Shown: piece after piece, positions 1 through 5,928 of the stretch
Layout of the letters: each line of letters opens with the position of its first letter
How positions within the stretch are numbered: position 1 is the stretch's first letter
Origin: Paraktedonobacter sp035294465
GTDB taxonomy: Bacteria; Chloroflexota; Ktedonobacteria; Ktedonobacterales; Ktedonobacteraceae
Assembly (NCBI GenBank): GCA_035294465.1
Contig: DATGKW010000234.1
Coordinates: 1 to 10,430, forward strand
Direction: 5' to 3'
Length of the DNA: 10,430 nt
Program-made: the position numbers and the translations under genes
Notes under the pieces: model-generated
The model's input: the letters and a program-made list of their open reading frames with translations, nothing else
What the model was told of the DNA's origin: nothing
Databases searched by the model: none

Positions 1-32
1 CTGGCTTGGGCCTGAGAGCCTGCTGAGCTAGG

Positions 33-45
33 AGGACGCATAGGT
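33..45 (+). repeat. 13-nt match to the inverted repeat after ispG
   Basis: The 13 bases AGGACGCATAGGT are identical to positions 9772-9784 in the left arm of the large inverted repeat, and in inverted form to its right arm. Flanking bases do not match. A match this long between a 73-nt element and a 10-kb window is unlikely by chance, so it may be a remnant or partial copy of the same repeat family. It could still be coincidence, since only one short match is seen. Confidence 0.4.
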
Positions 46-54
46 AAACCGTAG

Positions 55-70
55 CTTTCCAATTGGAAAG
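55..70. repeat. 16-bp perfect palindrome
   Basis: CTTTCCAATTGGAAAG reads the same on both strands with no spacer. It lies in gene-free sequence and could be a protein-binding dyad or the root of a hairpin, but no adjacent promoter was identified. Confidence 0.5.
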
Positions 71-92
71 AAGAGAGACTTGTTGGATCAAC

Positions 93-114
93 GCTAGCAG
101 GCGCCTGTGTACAC
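93..114. repeat. Three abutting perfect palindromes
   Basis: GCTAGC (93-98), CAGGCGCCTG (98-107) and GTGTACAC (107-114) follow one another, sharing single bases at the joins. Each is individually short and could be chance, but the chain is unusual. No function is assigned. Confidence 0.4.
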
Positions 115-216
115 GTAAGCTGCGGAGGATTTAGGATATGGCTGGCAGCATTCGCTGAAAGAGGGAAAAATAGCGCGAGTAATAAGCCAGTCATTCCCGC
201 CTTGAGGAAGCAAAGA

Positions 217-231
217 TAGAAAAGTTTTCTA
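217..231. repeat. 15-bp dyad (7-1-7)
   Basis: TAGAAAA-G-TTTTCTA is a perfect dyad around position 224 in gene-free sequence. Its form resembles a repressor operator, but no regulator or clear promoter is next to it. Confidence 0.45.
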
Positions 232-239
232 CTTATGTG

Positions 240-273
240 ATACCACAAAATCCTTTCTTTTTGTTTGTGGTGT
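240..273. repeat. Hairpin, 8-bp perfect core
   Basis: ACCACAAA at 242-249 pairs with TTTGTGGT at 264-271, with one further wobble pair and one further A-T pair outside. The 14-base loop is pyrimidine-rich. There is no U-tract directly after the 3' arm on the + strand, so it is not a convincing + terminator. Confidence 0.4.
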
Positions 274-425
274 GTGTAGAATCTGTCCACGACAAGTATA
301 GTACATGGTTAACTGTATAAATATAGAAAAAGGAGAGAACCTGAGAAAACCGTGACTAGCGCAAAGAAACAAGAACGGGTATGAGCACTACGCTTTGTAT
401 TTTCTCATATAAGATAGTACGTTTA

Positions 426-455
426 TTGACATAGTTCTAAAAGCAAATCTATATA
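426..455 (+). promoter_or_regulatory. Candidate distal promoter for the rpsB operon
   Basis: A perfect consensus -35 TTGACA (426-431) is followed after 18 bases by TATATA (450-455), four of six matches to the -10 consensus. It lies in AT-rich sequence and would start transcription near 462, giving an rpsB leader of about 380 nt or an independent small RNA. A dyad covers the predicted start point. Confidence 0.5.
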
Positions 456-459
456 GTAT

Positions 460-480
460 ATGTCATGAAATATATGACAT
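460..480. promoter_or_regulatory. Operator-like dyad at the distal promoter start
   Basis: ATGTCAT (460-466) and ATGACAT (474-480) form a perfect 7-bp dyad with a 7-base spacer. It overlaps the predicted +1 of the 426-455 promoter. The spacing suits either a regulator-binding site or a 5'-terminal RNA hairpin. The regulator is unknown. Confidence 0.4.
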
Positions 481-543
481 TGTCAAGCTTCTTCGAAGAC
501 CCAATTAGGTAGGTGATTTAACATTAAACTAAAATATACTTGC

Positions 544-556
544 TCTCAAATTGAGA
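544..556. repeat. 13-bp dyad (6-1-6)
   Basis: TCTCAA-A-TTGAGA is a perfect dyad around position 550, about 28 bases before the TATAAT at 584. It could be an operator for that weak promoter, but this is inference. Confidence 0.3.
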
Positions 557-583
557 TGAGAACGATTTAAGAGTAGCCTTCGC

Positions 584-589
584 TATAAT
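584..589 (+). promoter_or_regulatory. Isolated perfect -10 hexamer
   Basis: TATAAT is a perfect -10 match, but the hexamers 16-18 bases upstream (around 560-567) do not resemble TTGACA. If active it would probably need an activator or another sigma factor. In AT-rich sequence it may be chance. Confidence 0.25.
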
Positions 590-630
590 ACAGATACAAG
601 CCCGGAATAAAAGTTCAGATTTGCCAACAC

Positions 631-659
631 TAGCCAGATTCTTTCAAACATGCTATACT
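631..659 (+). promoter_or_regulatory. Likely proximal promoter of rpsB
   Basis: TAGCCA (631-636, four of six to TTGACA) is followed by a 17-base spacer and TATACT (654-659, five of six). TG at 651-652 makes an extended -10 (TGCTATACT). Predicted start is near 666, leaving a leader of about 180 nt before the rpsB start codon. Confidence 0.6.
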
Positions 660-665
660 TGCCAT

Positions 666-844
666 CTAGCGGAGAGAGCCTCCGCGCGAAAGCAAAAGCA
701 AAAAAATACACACGCTCTCAGATTGGTGTATGCCCTGGTATACCTCGAATGTGGTAGGGGTTTGTGGAGTCGAGCTTCACCTATGACCGCCGGGTACCCT
801 TTCCACCAATAAGACGAGGGCGGAGGATCAAAGGGAGGTCCTTT
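666..844 (+). promoter_or_regulatory. Structured rpsB 5' leader with sheltered SD
   Basis: Visible hairpins are GCGGAG/CTCCGC (669-674 with 680-685), GGTGTA/TATACC (725-730 with 739-744) and GTGGAG/CTTCAC (764-769 with 775-780). The last is enclosed by an outer helix of GTGG/CCAC (751-754 with 803-806) plus GGG/CCC. Finally AAAGG/CCTTT (830-834 with 840-844) closes a 5-base loop that holds GAGGT, placing the Shine-Dalgarno site in a small hairpin that abuts the TTG start. In E. coli S2 represses its own operon through the rpsB leader. A comparable control is plausible here but not shown. Confidence 0.4.
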
Positions 845-1720
845 TTGGCGAATATCATTTCAATGAAGCAGCTCCTTGAAGCAGGAGTCCACTTTGGCCA
901 CCAGACGCGCCGCTGGAACCCAAAGATGCAGCCGTTCATTTTTATGGATCGCAATGGTATCCATATTATTGATCTCCAGCAGACGGTGACGCGTCTCAAC
1001 GATGCCTACAAATTTGTGGAGCAACTGGCGGCTGAGGGTGGCACGATTCTGTTTGTCGGAACAAAGAAGCAGGCCCAGGAGGCCGTTGCCGAAGAAGCGA
1101 AGCGCTGCGGCATGTTCTATGTGAACCAGCGCTGGCTCGGTGGGATGCTCACGAACTTCCAGACCATTCAAGCCCGTATCCGCTATCTGCGCGATCTTGA
1201 GACGCGGCGCGAGCATGGCGATTTTGAGCGCCTACCCAAAAAAGAGGCGCAGCATTTGATCGACGATATCAATCGCTTGGAGCGCACGCTGGGAGGCATT
1301 AAAGAGATGCGCAAGCTACCCAACGCGGTCTTTATCGTTGACACGCGCAAAGAGCGTACAGCCGTGCTGGAGGCCCGCCGCCTGGAGATTCCGGTGATCG
1401 CGCTGGCCGATACCAACTGCGATCCCGATGAAATGGATTATCCCATTCCGGCGAACGACGACGCCATCCGCGCGGTTCGCCTTCTCTGTGCTAAGATCGC
1501 CGATGCTGTAATCGAAGGTCGCCGCCAGCTTGAGGCCGAGCATAAGGACGAAGGGCAGCCGGAAGAGGGCGAGTCAATTGAAAGTGGTGAGACTCCTGTC
1601 GAGAAGGCTTCAGAAGCAGAAGGACCCGCCCAGGAAGAGATCGCGGCCCCGGCGGCAGAAGCAGAGGAGGCGCACACTGAAAGCGCCGAACCTGAACTGG
1701 CCACACAAGACGCCCATTAA
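845..1720 (+). CDS. rpsB: 30S ribosomal protein S2
   Basis: S2 joins the small ribosomal subunit late in assembly and helps recruit S1. The family N-terminus is clear (MKQLLEAGVHFGHQTRRWNP, residues 7-26), followed by GTILFVGTKKQAQ (66-78), VNQRWLGGMLTNF (93-105), KLPNAVFIVDTRKE (157-170) and the PVIALADTNCDPD stretch (183-195). I chose the TTG at 845: AAGGGAGGT (831-839) lies at ideal spacing, and MANIISMKQ matches the usual family start. The in-frame ATG at 863 would cut off conserved residues and a GTG at 764 has no ribosome site. The product is 291 residues, longer than the about 240 of E. coli, because residues 229-291 are a Glu/Ala-rich acidic tail with no visible domain. It is the first gene of the operon, and the 220-base gap to tsf contains a hairpin. 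Confidence 0.96.
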   Translation: MANIISMKQLLEAGVHFGHQTRRWNPKMQPFIFMDRNGIHIIDLQQTVTRLNDAYKFVEQLAAEGGTILFVGTKKQAQEAVAEEAKRCGMFYVNQRWLGGMLTNFQTIQARIRYLRDLETRREHGDFERLPKKEAQHLIDDINRLERTLGGIKEMRKLPNAVFIVDTRKERTAVLEARRLEIPVIALADTNCDPDEMDYPIPANDDAIRAVRLLCAKIADAVIEGRRQLEAEHKDEGQPEEGESIESGETPVEKASEAEGPAQEEIAAPAAEAEEAHTESAEPELATQDAH

Positions 1721-1739
1721 GACAGAGCCTGATCGCACG

Positions 1740-1792
1740 GCGGGAGAGCGGGCGAACTGGAAGTGGAAATTTCTTTCCGGCCCTTCTCCCGC
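1740..1792 (+). promoter_or_regulatory. Long hairpin between rpsB and tsf
   Basis: GCGGGAG (1740-1746) pairs with CTCCCGC (1786-1792). After a small internal loop GGGC pairs with GCCC, and a further imperfect CTGGAAG/CTTTCCG helix extends inward. It begins 19 bases after the rpsB stop codon. No U-run follows, so it is not a standard terminator. It may stabilise or process the mRNA, or tune tsf relative to rpsB. Confidence 0.45.
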
Positions 1793-1940
1793 TTCATCAT
1801 GCTTAATTGCGTCAGGAAAGAGATAGACATTTTACGCCATTTTGTCAAGCACTCGGGGCCCGGATTCGATGGTCAGAGACGATATACTTTCTGCGAGGGC
1901 CTGAGTATCATACAAGTGAGTATTGAGGAGATACAAGACC

Positions 1941-2540
1941 ATGGAGTATACTGCCGCAGACGTTAAGAAGTTGCGTGAGCAGACCAATGCAACATTTGCC
2001 GATTGTAAAAACGCCCTGGCCGAAGCGAAGGATTGGGGCCAGGCCGTCAAGATTCTTGAGGCCAGAAGCGACCGCAAGGCCGAGAAGATGATCGCTGCGG
2101 GTCGTGAGACCAAGCAGGGGGGCATTTTCTCGTATGTCCACCACAATCATAACGTGGGTGTGCTGCTGGAGCTCAACTGTAGCACAGACTTTGTTGCACG
2201 CAGCGAGAGCTTCCGCGAACTGGCCCGCGAGCTGGCTTTGCAGATCGCCGGCGTTGCACCGAAGTACATCAACTTCGAAGACGTACCTGCTGACGTGGTT
2301 GAAGCAGAGCGCAAGAAAATCCTGGAAGACGAGGCGATTGCTCGCGTCCCCGAGGCCAGGCGCGAAGACTTCATCAACGGTAAACTCAAGAAGGTCTTTG
2401 GCGAGCAGGTGCTGATGATGCAGCCATATGTGAAGGATGAGGCCGTGACCATCAGTGACCTGGTGCGTAAGGTGATCGCTGAAACGGGTGAAAACATCGT
2501 TGTGCGGCGTTTCAGCCGTTTCGCGCTTGGCGAGGAGTAA
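1941..2540 (+). CDS. tsf: Elongation factor Ts
   Basis: EF-Ts is the guanine-nucleotide exchange factor that regenerates EF-Tu-GTP in the cytoplasm. The N-terminal UBA-like segment (residues 5-30, VKKLREQTNATFADCKNALA) is followed by the core with the diagnostic TDFVAR motif (82-87), whose Asp and Phe contact EF-Tu. The conserved C-terminal stretch GENIVVRRFSRF is at 183-194. The family usually has NCETDFVAR; here it is NCSTDFVAR. At 199 residues it is the short form, like the about 196-residue Thermus protein, and lacks the extra core subdomain of the 283-residue E. coli protein. I start at ATG 1941 with GAGGAG (1925-1930) upstream; a TTG at 1923 in frame would overlap that site. It follows rpsB as in most bacteria. 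Confidence 0.96.
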   Translation: MEYTAADVKKLREQTNATFADCKNALAEAKDWGQAVKILEARSDRKAEKMIAAGRETKQGGIFSYVHHNHNVGVLLELNCSTDFVARSESFRELARELALQIAGVAPKYINFEDVPADVVEAERKKILEDEAIARVPEARREDFINGKLKKVFGEQVLMMQPYVKDEAVTISDLVRKVIAETGENIVVRRFSRFALGEE

Positions 2541-2629
2541 ACGGGGTGGCTTCGATTTTGAGAGACCGCGCGTGAAGACGACGGCTCTGAGAATCGCGTC
2601 CTCTCTTACGCATGGGAGTATGACTGAGT

Positions 2630-3388
2630 ATGTCGCAGGAGACTTCATCTCTCAAATATCAGCGCATCCTGCTCAAATTAAGTGGAGAAGCGCTCAGTCC
2701 GCGCAAAAGCTCCGGCATTGATGCGGGTACGGTCCGGCGCATCTCCGGCGAGATCAAGCGGGTGTATAATCTAGGAGTCGAGGTGGCAATTGTTGTTGGC
2801 GGCGGCAATATCTGGCGCGGAGCTGATGCGGCCGCGACTGGCATTGATCGCGGGACCGCCGACTACGTTGGCATGCTGGCCACCGTCATGAACTCGCTGG
2901 TCATGCAGGATGCTATGGAGAAGCTGGGCATGACAACCCGCGTGCAGACCGCAATTGAAATGCCCCCGGTGGCTGAGCCGTTTATTCGTCGCCGCGCTAT
3001 TCGCCACCTGGAGAAAGGGCGCGTGGTCATTCTTGCAGCCGGCAGCGGCAACCCGTTCTTCACCACTGATACCGCCGCGGCCCTGCGCGCCGTCGAACTC
3101 AATGCTCAAGTATTGCTCAAAGCGACCAAAGTAGATGGAGTCTACACTGACGATCCCGTGCATAATCCAGAGGCCCGGAAGTTCGAGGAACTGAGCTATA
3201 TGCGGGCACTCAATATGGGACTCAAGGTCATGGATAGCACCGCGCTCTCGCTCTGCAAGGATAATCACCTTCCTATTGTCGTCTTTGACCTCAATAGCGA
3301 AGGCGTCCTGGAGGCTATCGTGCGCGGCCAGAAATATGGTACGCTGGTCCATGATATCGAAGAACCAGAGTGGAGTGCAAGTCGTTGA
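2630..3388 (+). CDS. pyrH: Uridylate kinase (UMP kinase)
   Basis: This amino-acid-kinase-fold enzyme phosphorylates UMP to UDP with ATP and is normally hexameric and GTP-activated. Motifs seen: RILLKLSGEAL near the N-terminus (residues 12-22, ATP site), the glycine loop VVGGGNIWRG (55-64), ADYVGMLATVMNSLVMQDAM (78-96), GSGNPFFTTDTAAALRA (138-154, UMP/ATP contacts), LLKATKVDGVYTDDP (162-176) and MDSTALSLCKDN (201-212). The 252-residue length is typical. The ATG at 2630 is preceded by GGGAG (2614-2618) at a rather long spacing, and no better in-frame start exists. An out-of-frame ATG at 2620 sits nearer that site but opens only a short unrelated frame. It lies 89 bases after tsf and before frr, the classical order. 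Confidence 0.96.
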   Translation: MSQETSSLKYQRILLKLSGEALSPRKSSGIDAGTVRRISGEIKRVYNLGVEVAIVVGGGNIWRGADAAATGIDRGTADYVGMLATVMNSLVMQDAMEKLGMTTRVQTAIEMPPVAEPFIRRRAIRHLEKGRVVILAAGSGNPFFTTDTAAALRAVELNAQVLLKATKVDGVYTDDPVHNPEARKFEELSYMRALNMGLKVMDSTALSLCKDNHLPIVVFDLNSEGVLEAIVRGQKYGTLVHDIEEPEWSASR

Positions 3389-3391
3389 TGC

Positions 3392-3462
3392 AAGCAGCCG
3401 ATCTGCTTCCCACGAAGAAGCGGACAGGGCCTTGCAGAAGACTGGGGTGTTCCGACGCCCCA
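3392..3462 (+). promoter_or_regulatory. Hairpins in the pyrH-frr spacer
   Basis: AAGCAG (3392-3397) pairs with CTGCTT (3403-3408). GCTTC (3405-3409) can instead pair with GAAGC (3417-3421), so the two are mutually exclusive. A third hairpin, TGGGGTG/CGCCCCA (3443-3449 with 3456-3462), ends two bases before the frr ribosome binding site. These may influence frr translation, but they could be ordinary spacer structure. Confidence 0.3.
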
Positions 3463-3478
3463 TCAAGGGAGCAGAACT

Positions 3479-4036
3479 ATGGTAGATGATCTTTTTGGAG
3501 ATGCTGAGCGGCGTATGCAAAAAGCAATCGATGTGTTGAAGCAGGACCTCGCCGCTGTTCGCACCGGCCGTGCCAGTTCCGCGCTGGTCGACCGCATTAC
3601 CATCGATTACTATGGGACGCCGACGCCTATCAACCAGGTCGCTACAATTTCTGTACCGGAGGCTCGCCTGCTGGTTATCCAGCCCTGGGACCGTAAGATG
3701 CTGGTGGATATCGAGAAGGCCATTCAGAAGTCGGACCTGGGCATTAATCCCAGCAATGATGGCCAGGTGATTCGCCTCGCCATTCCCCCACTGAACGAAG
3801 AGCGCCGCCGGGAGATGGTTAAGACCGTCCATAAGAAGTTGGATGAGCATAAAGTGGCTATTCGCAATATTCGTCGTGATGCACACGACAAATTGCGCGA
3901 GCGTGAGAAGAAGAAAGAGATTTCCGAGGACGAGCTCAAGCGCAGCACCGAGCGCTTACAAAAGCTCACCGATCGCTTCATTGAAGAGATGGAGAAGATC
4001 GGCAAGTCTAAGGAACTGGAGATTCTGGAGGTCTAA
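3479..4036 (+). CDS. frr: Ribosome recycling factor
   Basis: RRF works with EF-G to split the post-termination ribosome and release mRNA and tRNA. The 185-residue product is exactly the usual length. Signature segments are VRTGRASSALVDRI (27-40) at the end of the first helix, the hinge and domain II region YYGTPTPINQVATISVPEAR (44-63), DLGINPSNDGQVIRLAIPPLNEERR (86-110), and the long helices with VAIRNIRRDAHDKL (126-139). The ATG at 3479 has a strong AAGGGAG site (3465-3471) seven bases upstream. The end of the gene contains the GGAGGT that serves uppS, whose start lies only one base after the frr stop, so the two are tightly coupled. Confidence 0.97.
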   Translation: MVDDLFGDAERRMQKAIDVLKQDLAAVRTGRASSALVDRITIDYYGTPTPINQVATISVPEARLLVIQPWDRKMLVDIEKAIQKSDLGINPSNDGQVIRLAIPPLNEERRREMVKTVHKKLDEHKVAIRNIRRDAHDKLREREKKKEISEDELKRSTERLQKLTDRFIEEMEKIGKSKELEILEV

Positions 4037-4037
4037 C

Positions 4038-4820
4038 TTGCCCAGGCTACAAGGTCTTTTTTCCTCGTCACAGGAAAAAGAAAAAACGCAGTCGCAAACC
4101 GTTGAAGAGTCGCTTGCAAAGTCGAAGACTCCGCTGCGCCACCTGGCGATTATTATGGATGGCAATGGGCGCTGGGCGACACGGCGCCACCTGCCCCGCA
4201 TTGCAGGCCATAAAGCTGGAGTGGATGCGCTCCGCCGCGTGGTTGAATGTTCCGTCGATGAGCATATAGAGATGTTGAGCGTCTATGCTTTCTCAACCGA
4301 GAATTGGGGGCGTCCCAGATCTGAGGTTGATGGCCTGATGCGTATCTTCTGGGAAACCATTCGCTCAGATCTGGACAAGCTTCACCGCAATGGAGTGCGC
4401 CTGCGTCACCTTGGACGCCTGGGTGATCTCTCTCCTGATATCCAGCGCGCGGTACGCGATATGGTTGAATTGACGAAAAACAATACGCGGCTCGCCCTGA
4501 ATGTCTGCTTCAACTACGGAGGCCGGGCCGAACTGGTCGACGCGGTGCGCCAGATCATCGCCGATGGGCGCGCCCCCGAAGCGATCACTGAAGAATTGAT
4601 CAGTTCCTATCTGTACACGCGCGATTTACCCGATCCCGATATGGTTATTCGCACCGCCGGAGAGATGCGCGTCAGCAACTTCCTGCTCTGGCAGTCAGCG
4701 TATAGCGAGTACTACGCAACGCCAACCCTCTGGCCTGATTTTGGCCGCGAAGACCTGCTGGCTGCTCTGGACAGTTTCTATAAGCGGCAACGCCGTTTTG
4801 GGCGACTCTCGGTTTCGTAG
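4038..4820 (+). CDS. uppS: Undecaprenyl-diphosphate synthase (cis-prenyltransferase)
   Basis: The enzyme adds isopentenyl units in cis to farnesyl-PP to make the C55 lipid carrier for peptidoglycan. Motifs: AIIMDGNGRWA (residues 37-47) with catalytic Asp41, GHKAGVDALRRVVE (57-70), YAFSTENWGRP (83-93), CFNYGGRAELVDA (157-169), and the IPP-binding C-terminal block DPDMVIRTAGEMRVSNFLLW (199-218) with Arg205, Arg211 and Glu224. The family usually shows RTSGE.R; here it is RTAGEMR. The start is TTG 4038, with GGAGGT (4027-4032) five bases upstream inside the end of frr. A longer in-frame extension would overlap frr and read as low-complexity Arg/Ser. The 260-residue product includes a hydrophilic N-terminal tail of about 30 residues. 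Its substrates come from the MEP pathway encoded downstream by dxr and ispG. Confidence 0.95.
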   Translation: MPRLQGLFSSSQEKEKTQSQTVEESLAKSKTPLRHLAIIMDGNGRWATRRHLPRIAGHKAGVDALRRVVECSVDEHIEMLSVYAFSTENWGRPRSEVDGLMRIFWETIRSDLDKLHRNGVRLRHLGRLGDLSPDIQRAVRDMVELTKNNTRLALNVCFNYGGRAELVDAVRQIIADGRAPEAITEELISSYLYTRDLPDPDMVIRTAGEMRVSNFLLWQSAYSEYYATPTLWPDFGREDLLAALDSFYKRQRRFGRLSVS

Positions 4821-4846
4821 TGCTTGCTTGAGAGAACAGGAATATT

Positions 4847-5731
4847 GTGCGAGAAGCAAACGAGCAAAAGAAAGAAACAGATGCGCCGGAAAAGGCCGAC
4901 AGGCAATGGTTTCGCTCTGTCGGCCTGAGAGTTCTTACTGCCCTGGTCGGCATACCTATTGTGCTGGCTATGGTCTGGATGGGGGGCTGGTGGGCGTTCG
5001 CCCTGGCCTTGCTGGTGACAATTGTGGCTATTTCCGAATTGCGCGCTATGATGCGCCACGAAGGTTATCAGCCTGTTATGCTGGTGAGTTTCGCGCTCGC
5101 TTTGCTTTTCCTGGTGGCCGCGATGCTGCCCAAACAACGCCTGCTGCTCCTCGAAGTAGGCATTAGCCTTGCCCTGCTGGCCTCGTTTCCCGTGTTTTTC
5201 TTCCGCAAAAAGCTGGAAGGGGCGATGGTTGACTGGTCGTTGACTGTGGCCATCGCTTTCTACCTGGGCTGGCCTATGAGTTGCATGCTCATCCTGCGTG
5301 GATCGCAGGTTGGGCTGGGAAACGGCCTGTGGTGGCTTCTTACGCTCTTCGGAGGCGTCTGGGGCTTTGACACGGGGGCCTTTTTCGCGGGCCATTTTTT
5401 TGGTCGTCACAAGCTTGCCCCCAGGATCAGTCCCGGCAAAACCTGGGAAGGCGTCTTTGGCGGCCTGATCTTTTCCATCGCAGCTGCTGTTCTGTTCACG
5501 ACGCTCCCTATGGGGACACCCTGGTATCTGGCTGTTGTGCTAGGGATGCTGGTGGGCGCGGCAGCGGTCCTGGGAGACCTGGCCGAATCGCTGCTCAAGC
5601 GCCAGACGCATGTCAAGGATAGCGGGCAGTTTCTGCCCGGTCACGGCGGCATGCTGGATCGTATCGATAGTCTGCTTTTCGCGGTCCTGATCATTTTCGT
5701 TTTCGCGCTCTTTACCGGTAATTTGTCGTAG
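4847..5731 (+). CDS. cdsA: Phosphatidate cytidylyltransferase (CDP-diglyceride synthase)
   Basis: An integral membrane enzyme that converts phosphatidic acid and CTP to CDP-diacylglycerol, the precursor of phospholipids. The C-terminal family signature is complete: Ser248, Lys251-Arg252, Lys257-Asp258, HGG at 266-268 and DRID at 271-274. Upstream lies GFDTGAFFAGHFFGR (173-187) and ISPGKTWEG (194-202), also typical. About eight hydrophobic segments are visible (roughly 27-46, 48-66, 77-94, 99-119, 129-150, 160-182, 204-220, 226-245) plus a final helix at 275-291. The 294-residue length is normal. The GTG at 4847 is preceded by AGGA (4838-4841) at short spacing, a weaker site than its neighbours have. 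It lies 26 bases after uppS. A 197-base gap with an internal promoter follows. Confidence 0.95.
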   Translation: MREANEQKKETDAPEKADRQWFRSVGLRVLTALVGIPIVLAMVWMGGWWAFALALLVTIVAISELRAMMRHEGYQPVMLVSFALALLFLVAAMLPKQRLLLLEVGISLALLASFPVFFFRKKLEGAMVDWSLTVAIAFYLGWPMSCMLILRGSQVGLGNGLWWLLTLFGGVWGFDTGAFFAGHFFGRHKLAPRISPGKTWEGVFGGLIFSIAAAVLFTTLPMGTPWYLAVVLGMLVGAAAVLGDLAESLLKRQTHVKDSGQFLPGHGGMLDRIDSLLFAVLIIFVFALFTGNLS

Positions 5732-5838
5732 GTTTGAGGATATGTCTCGTTTCTCTGCCGCGTGCCTGGGGGAAAACAAAGGTCCTGGCTACATAGTCAT
5801 GACCTCTTGTATCATGAGAAGTCGTTATTACTGACAGA

Positions 5839-5847
5839 TGTTATAAT
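5839..5847 (+). promoter_or_regulatory. Extended -10 promoter upstream of dxr
   Basis: TGTTATAAT combines a perfect TATAAT (5842-5847) with the TG of an extended -10. The hexamers 16-18 bases upstream do not resemble TTGACA, which extended -10 promoters can tolerate. Predicted start is near 5854, almost on top of the purine-rich ribosome site at 5853-5863, so transcripts would be nearly leaderless with respect to the small ORF at 5872. Confidence 0.55.
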
Positions 5848-5871
5848 TTGAAGAGGAGGAGGGCGAAAATC

Positions 5872-5922
5872 GTGCTCGTCCTTGATTGCAAAGAAGGGGC
5901 AGAGCGCATCCCTGCCATTTGA
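5872..5922 (+). CDS. Putative 16-residue leader peptide upstream of dxr
   Basis: A GTG codon lies eight bases after an excellent Shine-Dalgarno tract (GAGGAGGAGGG, 5853-5863). It opens MLVLDCKEGAERIPAI and then TGA at 5920-5922. The frame is the same as dxr, whose ATG follows only six bases after that stop. dxr itself has no recognisable ribosome site, so the simplest reading is a leader ORF that delivers ribosomes to dxr by termination-reinitiation. It could instead be a former N-terminal extension of Dxr ended by a TGA. The peptide shows no run of a single amino acid that would suggest classical attenuation, and no homologue is known to me. Confidence 0.45.
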   Translation: MLVLDCKEGAERIPAI

Positions 5923-5928
5923 AATAGC

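Larger units (their letters stand above)
1..425. other. Gene-free upstream region
   Basis: All three forward frames hit stops within the first about 30 bases, and no reverse frame gives a credible protein, so the tail of an upstream gene is not visible. I compared it by eye with tmRNA, RNase P RNA, SRP RNA, tRNA, T-box and common riboswitch motifs and recognised none. The first 240 bases are mixed in composition and hold several short perfect palindromes. After about 240 the sequence becomes AT-rich, as expected for a promoter region. Nothing else can be named here. Confidence 0.6.

Noticed and set aside
1..240. Possible structural RNA or riboswitch (CTGAGA resembling a TPP motif)
   Set aside because: The remaining conserved TPP elements are missing, and no other known RNA family pattern could be drawn.
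352..384. Tiny ORF (GTG, 10 codons) after AAGGAGAG at 329-336
   Set aside because: The SD-to-start distance of about 16 bases is too long and the peptide has no features.
621..812. 63-residue + frame starting at TTG 621
   Set aside because: No ribosome site, overlaps the rpsB promoter and leader, and the translation is compositionally odd with no recognisable domain.
764..844. Longer rpsB starting at GTG 764
   Set aside because: There is no SD before it, the extra residues do not match S2, and a perfect SD precedes the TTG at 845.
1842..1888. Promoter before tsf using TTGTCA (1842) and TATACT (1883)
   Set aside because: The 35-base gap between them is far too long, and no better-spaced -35 is present.
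2771..3886. 371-residue - strand open frame across pyrH and frr
   Set aside because: It is the antisense shadow of two well-identified genes, with no domain of its own.
3843..4037. N-terminal extension of UppS overlapping frr
   Set aside because: It would overlap almost 200 bases of frr in another frame and reads as Arg/Ser-rich noise. A strong SD supports the TTG at 4038.
4778..5410. 210-residue - strand open frame across uppS and cdsA
   Set aside because: Antisense shadow, Gln/His-rich from reverse-complemented hydrophobic codons, with no ribosome site seen.
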